Of a DNA stretch of 64,000 bases, positions 16,908 to 24,354 are shown one piece after another. The translations under genes were made by a program, and so were the position numbers. Source of the stretch: CAYURP01 sp964447175 (GTDB lineage Bacteria > Zixibacteria > MSB-5A5 > SM23-73-2); assembly GCA_964447175.1 (NCBI GenBank), contig CAYURP010000012.1:1-64000 (forward strand). Direction: 5' to 3'. Numbering within the stretch: position 1 is the stretch's first letter; the number at the start of each line of letters is the position of its first letter. Under the pieces are notes generated by a model. The model worked only from the letters and a program-made list of their open reading frames with translations. It was not told where the DNA came from and searched no databases.

Positions 16908-17196
16908 GTAGGGGAGTCCCTTGTGGGCTCCCGAAAGACATATTTACGTAACCGGTAGCCCCACCTTGCCCCCAAGGTGGGGTTTGTTATGTAGTGGAAA
17001 GTGTAGCTTTCCATTCTTTTCTTATAGTATTTATCAATAGAGGTCTAAAAACCTCCTCACATTTTTTATTTTGTCTTTCGTAGCGTTCGGGTTTATCCCG
17101 GGCATTCGTTTCTTTGGAGTGCAAAAACTTGTTTTTGCAATAGCAATCCATATGGATTACGCTTCAACAGACTCCAATTCGCCCAATGAATTGGGC
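16908..17196. repeat. REP-like hairpin cluster with GTAG feet
   Basis: In the gap before the papain-like peptidase gene three hairpins begin directly after GTAG: 16908 GTAG + GGGAGTCCC/GGGCTCCC (one bulge, ends 16932); 16955 GTAG + CCCCACCTTG/CAAGGTGGGG (perfect 10 bp, ends 16982); 16991 GTAG + TGGAAAG/CTTTCCA (ends 17013). Others nearby are 17121-17138 (GCAAAAAC/GTTTTTGC), 17145-17158 (AATCCATATGGATT) and 17181-17196 (GCCCAAT/ATTGGGC, followed after two bases by CTAC). No gene is visible in 16757-17283. Confidence 0.8.
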
Positions 17197-17220
17197 AACT
17201 ACATTTCTATTATTTACAAA

Positions 17221-17258
17221 ACAAAAAGGGCGGAGAGAAATGTCTCCGTCCCTTTTTA
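17221..17258 (-). terminator. Rho-independent terminator of the papain-like peptidase gene
   Basis: AAAAAGGG pairs with CCCTTTTT and GGAGA with TCTCC around a 6-nt loop. It starts about 26 bp past the stop codon at 17284. Because A and T runs flank both sides it could work in both directions. Confidence 0.85.
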
Positions 17259-17283
17259 GATTCATATCCTCCAATTCAACCCT

Positions 17284-19710
17284 TTATGGGGTTGAACATA
17301 ATGGTGCTGGTCCATTCCTAAAAAGATAATTGATGAGATAAACAACATCAGCTATTGTTACTTCATTATCGCCATTTATGTCACCACAGGTGGTGTATGG
17401 CTCGGGCAGGCATTTGGGTGGAACTCCGCTCTTTAGGATGTAGTTTACCAGATAAACGACATCCACTATATCAGCAACAGTATCGTTGTTTACGTCTCCG
17501 CAAAGCGGGGCACACTCAAATATCCAGACTTGGAAGTCGTCAATGCCTGCCTCCACAACCGAACCGTCGCCCAGATCCGAAGCTTCAAAACGAACCTTAA
17601 CCTGATTGGTCGGAGTGACGAAATCGCCTACCATAAAGGTATGTTCATTCCAACCGTCGGAGGTTGCAGGACCAATGGTCTCAACCAGATTCCAGTTGGT
17701 ACCGTCGTCGTTGGAGACATAGACTTTAAACAGGTCGTTGTTAGGATCATTCCCATAATAATTAGTATACCACAAGGCGTAATGAACTACGGCGTCACTA
17801 CCCCAGGTTAGATCCAGAATTGGCGAGATTAACCAGGTAATCCCATCATCCACATCGGAGTTACCATATTCATTATCCGTGAGGTAACACTGACCCGAGC
17901 CGTCGAAATCGGTAGGTGGATCACCTCGCTCGCCGCCGCCAGCCGGAACACCGCGATCCCATTGACCATCAGTAATATAGGGATCATTTTCCACGCTCCA
18001 GCCCAAATCGGTCTCGAAGCTATCAGCCCAGATAGGAAAAAGTTCCCCAACAATGGATGAATAAGTGTTAGCAGGAGCGTTAGCGGGTTGATACATTACC
18101 CCGGCTTCAGCAGCTTCGGCACTGAAATAGTATTCGGGCGTATCATCACAACTGGGTGCTGGTAACGTAGCCTGGTATAGATCGCCACCTAAAGGTGTCA
18201 ATTCTGAGGTAAGATAGGTACCTTCATCATAACGGTAATGAAGCCTTCCTGTGCCCGGGACATAAGTATCGCCGATTTCCTCAATCTGTACTGTAATTGT
18301 GGTAGGAACATTGGGATCGATGTATTCAGGTGTCCCCTCTGGTAACAGTATTTGCAATGGACGTATAACCTTACTTAAACCCTTGATGCAGAAGTTTAAC
18401 GTTCCGGTCCATAGTGAATCCTCATAGTAGTAGAGATCCATCCAGGTTGAGCCCTCGTGGTAATAACTCTGTCCGGGTTCGGCCACTGAATTCACAATGG
18501 CCTGATATCTTGCGCCCAATAAAACGGGAACATCCGAGGTTCGGTCATAGGCCTGACCTCCATCCGAGAGCTGCAGGTAAATATAGAAATCATCACCCTG
18601 TGTCACCGTTAGTGTGGTATCTAAATCAACTGTGTGAAATCCGGTAAACTCAATGAAGCCAGATTTTGTGGTGAGTTCGTCCAGAAGTTCTCCGCCTTCG
18701 AAACGATCGTAGATTTTCACCATGTAGTCCACGCTGTCCGTAGAGGTGTAGAAGCTGACTGCAGTTAACACTTCCTTACCCTGAGTAACCCCCACTCCAG
18801 TGAAGGCGTTGAAAGCCTCGCTACAATCCTCTTTAGTGTCCCGCCACCCGTGATAATCGTGATAGTAGACGTGATCATAAGCCATGCGTTGGACATTGTG
18901 CAAAGAAACTGCACCCATCTCCGGATGCTGGCAGGAGTGCTTATCATAATAGGAAATCCAGAAATAGCCATCCAGACCCCAGCTGCTTCCCCAGCTGTTC
19001 TTGCACAGCCAGGCTCCGGGCTGGGGAGCCTGGGTAACCCGATTGTCATCCCATCCCACAATAGCCACAGCATGATTGGGATCATAGGTACTGCTGGGCG
19101 GCTGATAATGGTTATAATTGGCGTCGATAAAGGATGCATCATAACACATACAGGTCCCCATAACCCCTTCATCCATTATCTTCTGTTTAATGGTATTAAT
19201 GTTACTCAAATCCGTCTGGGCCACAAACCACTCAATGTCCCGGGCATAATAGTGGTGATAACTGGTGTCGGTTCTTTCTGGGGCTGTGCCATAGGATTGT
19301 CCATCAATATCCCTTACCGCCCCCTCACCGCGGGATAGATAGGCTGAGGTAACCAGATAATCCCCACCTTGATGTACCGTAAGACCACTACCACCCGGAT
19401 CGTCATCGTTGTTGAAGGTATTGAATCCGTTCCACCAATCCAAATGGTATTCAGCCAGATTCGGCTCTCCGGTTTCACCTGCTGCTGTCCAGTTCCCCGT
19501 CATAAGCAGGTTGCCCTCCATGGAAGCCATAGCTCCATGCGTCCAGCAGGTGCCTCCGGTCTGGCTCTTAACAGAGCTCACGTAGTTATTGCCTCCCACA
19601 TCTCGTAAATCAAAGGAGCTGGGAGGATCTGCCAAAGAGGTGGTAAAAAAAGACATGGCAAAAAAGACGATTAAGACAAAGCTGACAAAAATCCTCATAC
19701 GTTTCAGCAT
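17284..19710 (-). CDS. Secreted papain-family (C1A) peptidase with lectin-like, jelly-roll and dockerin-like domains
   Basis: The protein has 808 residues. A signal peptide (FVSFVLIVFFAMSFFTTSLA) is followed by a C1A domain with no long propeptide: Cys55 in GTCWTHGAMA, His213 in DPNHAVAIVGW and Asn238 in CKNSWGSSWG form the complete catalytic set. The region at about 280-450 resembles the lectin-like domain that accompanies bacterial C1 peptidases, then an Ig-like domain (about 460-560) and a MAM/jelly-roll segment (SFETDLGW to AGIDDFQVWIF). The last about 70 residues are two dockerin-like EF-hands (CGDVNNDTVADIVD, CGDINGDNEVTIAD) each followed by VVYLxNYxx. It is expected to be exported and to act on proteins outside the cell. 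Confidence 0.87.
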   Translation of the reverse strand: MLKRMRIFVSFVLIVFFAMSFFTTSLADPPSSFDLRDVGGNNYVSSVKSQTGGTCWTHGAMASMEGNLLMTGNWTAAGETGEPNLAEYHLDWWNGFNTFNNDDDPGGSGLTVHQGGDYLVTSAYLSRGEGAVRDIDGQSYGTAPERTDTSYHHYYARDIEWFVAQTDLSNINTIKQKIMDEGVMGTCMCYDASFIDANYNHYQPPSSTYDPNHAVAIVGWDDNRVTQAPQPGAWLCKNSWGSSWGLDGYFWISYYDKHSCQHPEMGAVSLHNVQRMAYDHVYYHDYHGWRDTKEDCSEAFNAFTGVGVTQGKEVLTAVSFYTSTDSVDYMVKIYDRFEGGELLDELTTKSGFIEFTGFHTVDLDTTLTVTQGDDFYIYLQLSDGGQAYDRTSDVPVLLGARYQAIVNSVAEPGQSYYHEGSTWMDLYYYEDSLWTGTLNFCIKGLSKVIRPLQILLPEGTPEYIDPNVPTTITVQIEEIGDTYVPGTGRLHYRYDEGTYLTSELTPLGGDLYQATLPAPSCDDTPEYYFSAEAAEAGVMYQPANAPANTYSSIVGELFPIWADSFETDLGWSVENDPYITDGQWDRGVPAGGGERGDPPTDFDGSGQCYLTDNEYGNSDVDDGITWLISPILDLTWGSDAVVHYALWYTNYYGNDPNNDLFKVYVSNDDGTNWNLVETIGPATSDGWNEHTFMVGDFVTPTNQVKVRFEASDLGDGSVVEAGIDDFQVWIFECAPLCGDVNNDTVADIVDVVYLVNYILKSGVPPKCLPEPYTTCGDINGDNEVTIADVVYLINYLFRNGPAPLCSTP

Positions 19711-19782
19711 GTTTAAGTCCTTTGTTAATAAATTAATGTTTATATTCTAAAGCCAAAACACTTGGCAGGTTAAATTAATATG

Positions 19783-19804
19783 GTAGAAGCCAACTTCTCC
19801 CTAC
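19783..19804. repeat. Small hairpin with GTAG and CTAC feet in a leader region
   Basis: GTAG at 19783 and CTAC at 19801-19804 bracket AGAAG/CTTCT with loop CCAA. On the minus strand it lies in the predicted leader of the papain-like peptidase gene. A second small hairpin (GCCAA/TTGGC) is at about 19752-19766. Confidence 0.45.
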
Positions 19805-19846
19805 AACTCAAAAAATCTTAAGTTGCATTCCCACTTTTATCAATTT

Positions 19847-19874
19847 AATATAACTGTTTACACAAAAATGTCAA
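19847..19874 (-). promoter_or_regulatory. Sigma70-type promoter of the papain-like peptidase gene
   Basis: On the minus strand TTGACA (19874-19869) and TATATT (19852-19847) are 16 bp apart, giving a leader of about 130 nt. Nothing else was recognised in the 326-bp gap to lepB. Confidence 0.65.
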
Positions 19875-20036
19875 GAGTTGTTCTTGATCTAAAAATGAGA
19901 AAATGCGAAGTGATTTGAGATAACTCCATTAACAGAAGTTTATAGAATGTTATATCTTAATTAGGACAAGTCACAACAATCTTAAGGATTTAAGATCTAA
20001 AACCTGAAAGCCCCCCATAGACAATTAAAGGAAGAT

Positions 20037-20753
20037 TTATCTTATAATGTCACCTATTCTTTCCCATCTGACCCTTTTGTAAAAATGGGTGATATTATAA
20101 AACAGGGAACCCGGATAGGATAAGGGATTAACCCAGCTGAATTCCGGAGCTTTGGGATCCGGTGCCCAGGATAGATGCAGGACCATAGCTTTGCCCAGGA
20201 GATATTTTCTCTCCAGAGGTCCCCAGAAGCGGCTGTCGTAACTATTATCCCGATTATCTCCCATTACAAAGATATAACCCCCAGGAATCTTGTAGGGACC
20301 ATAGTTGTCCCGGTTGGAAACCGTAGATTGCAGTATCCTGGGATCTGTATGCTTGAGTTCTGTAGGTTCAGGAAATTTTTCACCATCCACATAAATTACC
20401 TTATTACGAATCTCCACCACCTGGCCCCCAACGGCAATACATCTTTTGATGTAGTTCACTGACGGATTGCCCGGATATTTGAATATCACCACATCCCCTG
20501 GCTTAGGCTCCCTGACAGCTGGTAAATGCGCATCGATCAAAGGAACCTTTGCCCCATAAATGAACTTGTTAGCTAAAAGAAAATCACCTATTAGAAGAGT
20601 ATCTTCCATTGAGCTGGAGGGAATCTTATAAGCTTCAACCACAGAACATTTTATCACCAAAGCCAGAATTAAAGCTACTGCAAAGGATTCAATATATTCC
20701 CTGAATACTGACTTTTTTCTCACCTCAGGTGTTTTTGGGATGTTCCTTTTCAT
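20037..20753 (-). CDS. lepB: Signal peptidase I
   Basis: The 238-residue inner-membrane serine protease removes signal peptides from Sec and Tat substrates. One N-terminal helix (FAVALILALVIKC) precedes the catalytic region. Ser48 in IPSSSM is the nucleophile and Lys103 in YIKRCIAVGG the general base. VMGDNRDNSYDSRFWGP is the conserved box E. Length is short but complete. It lies in the same orientation as the multihaem cytochrome upstream and a dockerin-tailed peptidase downstream, both of which it should process. Confidence 0.96.
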   Translation of the reverse strand: MKRNIPKTPEVRKKSVFREYIESFAVALILALVIKCSVVEAYKIPSSSMEDTLLIGDFLLANKFIYGAKVPLIDAHLPAVREPKPGDVVIFKYPGNPSVNYIKRCIAVGGQVVEIRNKVIYVDGEKFPEPTELKHTDPRILQSTVSNRDNYGPYKIPGGYIFVMGDNRDNSYDSRFWGPLERKYLLGKAMVLHLSWAPDPKAPEFSWVNPLSYPGSLFYNITHFYKRVRWERIGDIIR

Positions 20754-20829
20754 ATTCTTAAATTAATACGACTATTTGGGCGAATTGTTTCACTCTCTTA
20801 TTAAATTCAACATCAGTCAAACCAAATGA

Positions 20830-22767
20830 TTACCCTTCTTCCTCCTCCTCTTCCTCTGGGTGGGTTTCTTGTATCTGCAACCGGGTAAACTCCTTAGGAT
20901 GTTTTTCCATTAATTCCTCCTCAGAAACCCTTCCGGTCAGCATACTGAAGTTTACCGGATAGATGTCCGGATGCAGGAATACTGAAAAGAAATGCCAGAC
21001 TACAATGGCAGTGGTTGCTAAAACTGCCTCGTAAAAGTGGACGCTTTTGAAAACGTCCAGAAGCCATATAGGCATAAAGCCCAGAAAGAAATTCTCAAAC
21101 CACAGAGGTAAACCGGTGACAATCATCACTCCCGCTCCCCAGATCAAAGCCCAAAACTCGGCCTTCTCAGCATAATCATAATGGTCAAAACCAGGACGTT
21201 CTCGAATCAATCCCAGATGATAGCTGATGTTCTTAATTAAAAGTATTATGTCCTCAGGTAGAGGGAATATTTTTCTAAACTGTTCCTTGCCCCTTTTAGT
21301 GAATAAGATATAATATAAATGATAAAGACAAACCAGAATAAAGATGACCCCCGCAATTCTGTGAACCAATCCCCTGAATGCCATTCCCGCCTCAGAATGG
21401 GTCATCCAGGAGAAAATCCACCAGTCAGGGAACCTCAAGGCTAAACCAGTATAAGCCAGGGTGGTAAAAGTTACCAGTAAGATCAGATGCTGGATTATCT
21501 CGTTTCTGGTGAATCTGATAATAGTATCACTGGCACTCCCTTTGAACCTTTTTACCACATATTTTAACATTACGATCAGGTTATGCAAAAGCATTCCGCC
21601 AATAATCAGAGGAATCAGGAGTAAATATATTCTCCTTATTAACCATACCCCGATATCCTTTTTGGTTTGGGGCTCAAGATGCAAAGAACCCTTAACGAAA
21701 TTTGGACCAGCATTGGAATGACACTTACCACAGGTTTGAGAAAGATTATCTTTATGGGTGGCGGAGTTAGGATCGGATGAGGAAAGAATATTGTGATTCC
21801 CATGACAGTCAGCACAGCTGGCAGCATCCGGATCACCGGCTGTACTTACCACACCATGATAAAGATCAGTATAGGGCGTTTTTCTTTTAGTCGCCACCGC
21901 ATACCTCCCTCCTATCCTTTCCTCGGAATGGCACCTGGAACAGGTAACCCGGGTGATATTAGGAGGATAAGTCAAGGAAGTTGGTTCCTTTGAAGTTTGG
22001 ATGCTGTGAGCTCCGTGACAATCAATACAAACTGCAGCAGTCAAAATCCCTGCCTGGATAGCTTTTCCGTGCACATCCTTCTTGTATTCCTCATAAACAT
22101 CCGGATGGCAATCCGAGCATAGTTGGGGAATCTTACCCCGGAAGCTGGGTGATTCGGGATCCAGGGAGGATCTGGTCTGGTGGCTTTGGTGACAATCAGA
22201 GCAGACTAAAATATCCACCATTCCCTCTTGCACAAGTTTACCGTGCACGCTCCTTTTATAAAGTTCTGCAGGACCCAGGTCATCCCGTTTCAACCCACCC
22301 ACCAATGCAGATTTACTATGGCATTTACCGCATAATATCGGTTGATTTCCCCGATAAGCCTCAGATTCCGGATCTTCTACAGCTTTAACATTATGATAAC
22401 CATGGCAATTTATGCATCCGGGAGCTGAATTGAATCCTTGCTCATATCTTTTGCCATGGATACCGGCAAAAAACATCTGGGCTGCATTATCATGACAAGT
22501 CCCGCAGTCCACCTTCCCAGGTTTGGTTTCATGGGGTTCAGCCAAAACACCTGAATGACAGGTTATGCATTCAAATCCCCCATGTATTGAGCCCTGGAGA
22601 AAAGAGTAATCCACAAAAAGGGATATCTCCTTACCAGCCTCATCAGTGCTGGTCAGGTCCTTCTCCCCGTGACACATCAAACACTCCTCATCGGTCTGAG
22701 CCAAAGCAGGAGAACAGGCAATTAAAAGAATTATCAGGATCACGATATTCTTGTTAAAACTCTTCAT
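20830..22767 (-). CDS. Eleven-haem cytochrome c fused to a b-type cytochrome membrane domain (CbcL-like architecture)
   Basis: The protein has 645 residues. A signal peptide ends ALA with Gln24 as the predicted mature N-terminus. Eleven CXXCH motifs follow between residues about 29 and 350 (CLMCH, CITCH, CGTCH, CINCH, CGKCH, CSDCH twice, CIDCH, CSRCH, CADCH, CGKCH). From about residue 385 on are membrane helices of the HydC/FdnI type with haem-b histidines in HRIAGV, CLYHLYY, HFYEA and WHFFSVFLHP. The tail is Glu-rich. Geobacter CbcL has the same fusion of a multihaem c domain with a diheme b domain and passes electrons from quinol to the periplasm, so a quinol-oxidising role is inferred. The ccm operon is close by. 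Confidence 0.88.
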   Translation of the reverse strand: MKSFNKNIVILIILLIACSPALAQTDEECLMCHGEKDLTSTDEAGKEISLFVDYSFLQGSIHGGFECITCHSGVLAEPHETKPGKVDCGTCHDNAAQMFFAGIHGKRYEQGFNSAPGCINCHGYHNVKAVEDPESEAYRGNQPILCGKCHSKSALVGGLKRDDLGPAELYKRSVHGKLVQEGMVDILVCSDCHQSHQTRSSLDPESPSFRGKIPQLCSDCHPDVYEEYKKDVHGKAIQAGILTAAVCIDCHGAHSIQTSKEPTSLTYPPNITRVTCSRCHSEERIGGRYAVATKRKTPYTDLYHGVVSTAGDPDAASCADCHGNHNILSSSDPNSATHKDNLSQTCGKCHSNAGPNFVKGSLHLEPQTKKDIGVWLIRRIYLLLIPLIIGGMLLHNLIVMLKYVVKRFKGSASDTIIRFTRNEIIQHLILLVTFTTLAYTGLALRFPDWWIFSWMTHSEAGMAFRGLVHRIAGVIFILVCLYHLYYILFTKRGKEQFRKIFPLPEDIILLIKNISYHLGLIRERPGFDHYDYAEKAEFWALIWGAGVMIVTGLPLWFENFFLGFMPIWLLDVFKSVHFYEAVLATTAIVVWHFFSVFLHPDIYPVNFSMLTGRVSEEELMEKHPKEFTRLQIQETHPEEEEEEEG

Positions 22768-22982
22768 GTCAACTCCAGTCGATTGTATCTACCAAAATTA
22801 TTAAATAGCGAATTAATTCACATAAGTTTTTTAAAATAACCCATCAAACTCTTTTGTCAAGATTTTTTTAGTACGTTTCCTGAAAAGACAATTTCATAAT
22901 CAAAATTAGGGTGCCAGCCTGAAGCACTTTCCTTTTTCCAAATTCGTAGTTGCCTCATTTATGGGGCATGTATACGAGGATC

Positions 22983-23226
22983 GTAGTCACCCAATTTATT
23001 GGGCTTTTTTTAGCCAATCTATGTAATGCCAGAACCTGACTTAAGTCAGGTTCTGGAGATTTACATTTGGTATCACAGGTTGTTCCCCGGAACGTGCAGG
23101 CAACCTGTGTTACGAAAAAAAGACTGGAAAATGTAGCGTCCCCCTTCAGACGGGATGAAAATGGTGGGTGGCTCTGGATTTCCTGACCCAGAGGTACGAG
23201 GACAAGGTCAAAAGACCTTGTCCTAC
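22983..23226. repeat. REP-like hairpin cluster between the multihaem cytochrome and murB
   Basis: Elements within this gap: 22983 GTAG followed by CCCAAT/ATTGGG (to 23003); the 28-bp palindrome 23029-23056 (listed separately); a nested structure 23074-23109 with outer CACAGGTTG/CAACCTGTG and inner GTTCC/GGAAC; 23133 GTAG followed by CGTCCC/GGGATG; 23172-23193 CTCTGG/CCAGAG; and 23201-23222 GACAAGGTC/GACCTTGTC followed directly by CTAC (23223-23226). The minus-strand frame over this region only reads the repeats. No gene is visible in 22768-23345. Confidence 0.8.
23029..23056. repeat. Perfect 28-bp palindrome, copy 1
   Basis: Left arm CCAGAACCTGACTT meets its exact complement around a central CTTAAG. 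A second palindrome at 43175-43202 differs only at two positions that pair with each other, so symmetry is kept. Confidence 0.9.
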
Positions 23227-23307
23227 CCACCTGTTTACAATCGATTTATGCATATTGGACAAAGCTTTATATTAATTGGCTTTTGGCGATTTTTTTCAAA
23301 TTTTCCC

Positions 23308-23335
23308 TTGATTTTTTGAAACTTTCTTGTATTAT
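23308..23335 (+). promoter_or_regulatory. Possible promoter of murB
   Basis: TTGATT at 23308 and TATTAT at 23330 are 16 bp apart, with TATAAT overlapping downstream at 23335. Transcription would begin at or near the annotated GTG at 23346, so either the message is nearly leaderless or translation starts further in. Confidence 0.4.
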
Positions 23336-23345
23336 ATAATGAAGA

Positions 23346-24284
23346 GTGGAGAAACCTATAGATACAGTTTCTCGTCAGAGAGTGTATAAAAAACTTAGAA
23401 GTTTTTTAGGTGATAAGCTGAAACGAGATGAGATCTTAGCGCCTTATACCTATTTTAAGATCGGTGGACCTTGTGACTTCTTCTTTAATGCGGAAAAAAT
23501 TGATGATCTGATCAATGCAGTTCTTTTAGCTCAGGAATTAAAGGTTAACTATTTCATTTTAGGCGAAGGAAGTAACCTTCTGGTTAGCGATAATGGTTTT
23601 AAAGGATTTATAATAAAAAACAGCTGCCACAAAATTGAAGTAAACAAAAGCACGATTACCGCACAGTCCGGAGCTAAATTGAATGATTTAGTCAAGATGG
23701 CAACTTCTAACTCTTTGACTGGAATGGAGTTCTGTGCCGGCATTCCGGGAACTGTGGGTGGTGCTGTGTGTGGAAATGCCGGGGCTTTTGGTCGTTCCAT
23801 AGGAGAGTTTTTGAGTGAAGCTGTTTTGCTCAAAAAAGAAGGTGCAATTGATATTGTTGACAAAGACTATTTTGACTTTGATTACCGAGAAAGTGAATTA
23901 AAGAGATCTGGTGATACCCTGCTCTCAGCTTCTTTTCAATTGAAGAAGGGAAAAACGGAAAGGATAAAGTTAAAGGTGGAAAAGAATTTAGCCGAAAGAA
24001 ATAAAAGGTTGCCCAAAAGAAGAAATTCCGCAGGGTGTTTTTTCAAAAATATTGTAACAGGTGATGGAAATAAGATATCTGCGGGATTGTTATTGGATCA
24101 GGTAAAAGCAAAGAAATTGAGAGTTGGTGATGCGGCTGTTTTTAACAAGCATGCTAATGTTCTGATAAACAGGGGCAAGGCTAAAGCCAAAGAGGTTAAA
24201 AAATTAGCTCGTATATTGAAGGATAGGGTAAAGAGAAGGTTTGGCCTTGAATTAGAAGAGGAAGTTAGACTTGTAGGATTTTGA
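23346..24284 (+). CDS. murB: UDP-N-acetylenolpyruvoylglucosamine reductase
   Basis: This FAD enzyme reduces UDP-GlcNAc-enolpyruvate to UDP-MurNAc in peptidoglycan synthesis. The 312-residue frame has the FAD-binding motifs YFKIGGP (36-42) and GEGSNLLVSD (73-82), the GIPGTVGGAVCGNAGAFG block and a C-terminal MurB_C domain. Position 231, usually the catalytic Ser of GSxFKN, is Cys (SAGCFFKN). The GTG start at 23346 has no SD and lies next to the predicted promoter; an in-frame GTG at 23382 (giving MYKKLRSF) is an alternative and still leaves the FAD domain whole. Confidence 0.95.
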   Translation: MEKPIDTVSRQRVYKKLRSFLGDKLKRDEILAPYTYFKIGGPCDFFFNAEKIDDLINAVLLAQELKVNYFILGEGSNLLVSDNGFKGFIIKNSCHKIEVNKSTITAQSGAKLNDLVKMATSNSLTGMEFCAGIPGTVGGAVCGNAGAFGRSIGEFLSEAVLLKKEGAIDIVDKDYFDFDYRESELKRSGDTLLSASFQLKKGKTERIKLKVEKNLAERNKRLPKRRNSAGCFFKNIVTGDGNKISAGLLLDQVKAKKLRVGDAAVFNKHANVLINRGKAKAKEVKKLARILKDRVKRRFGLELEEEVRLVGF

Positions 24285-24354
24285 GGTGACACATAAAAAA
24301 AGGAGGTTTTCTATCGAAAATAGCTAAAGAGTTTTGAAAAGAGGTATTTATTTG

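Noticed and set aside
16908..17196. CRISPR array
   Set aside because: Repeats are individually palindromic but not identical, spacing is irregular and there is no constant repeat with spacers; no cas genes.
17071..17259. 62-codon plus-strand frame
   Set aside because: It spans several hairpins and the terminator of the neighbouring gene; no SD.
22955..23230. 91-codon minus-strand frame upstream of murB
   Set aside because: It lies wholly within the palindromic repeat cluster and its composition follows the hairpins.
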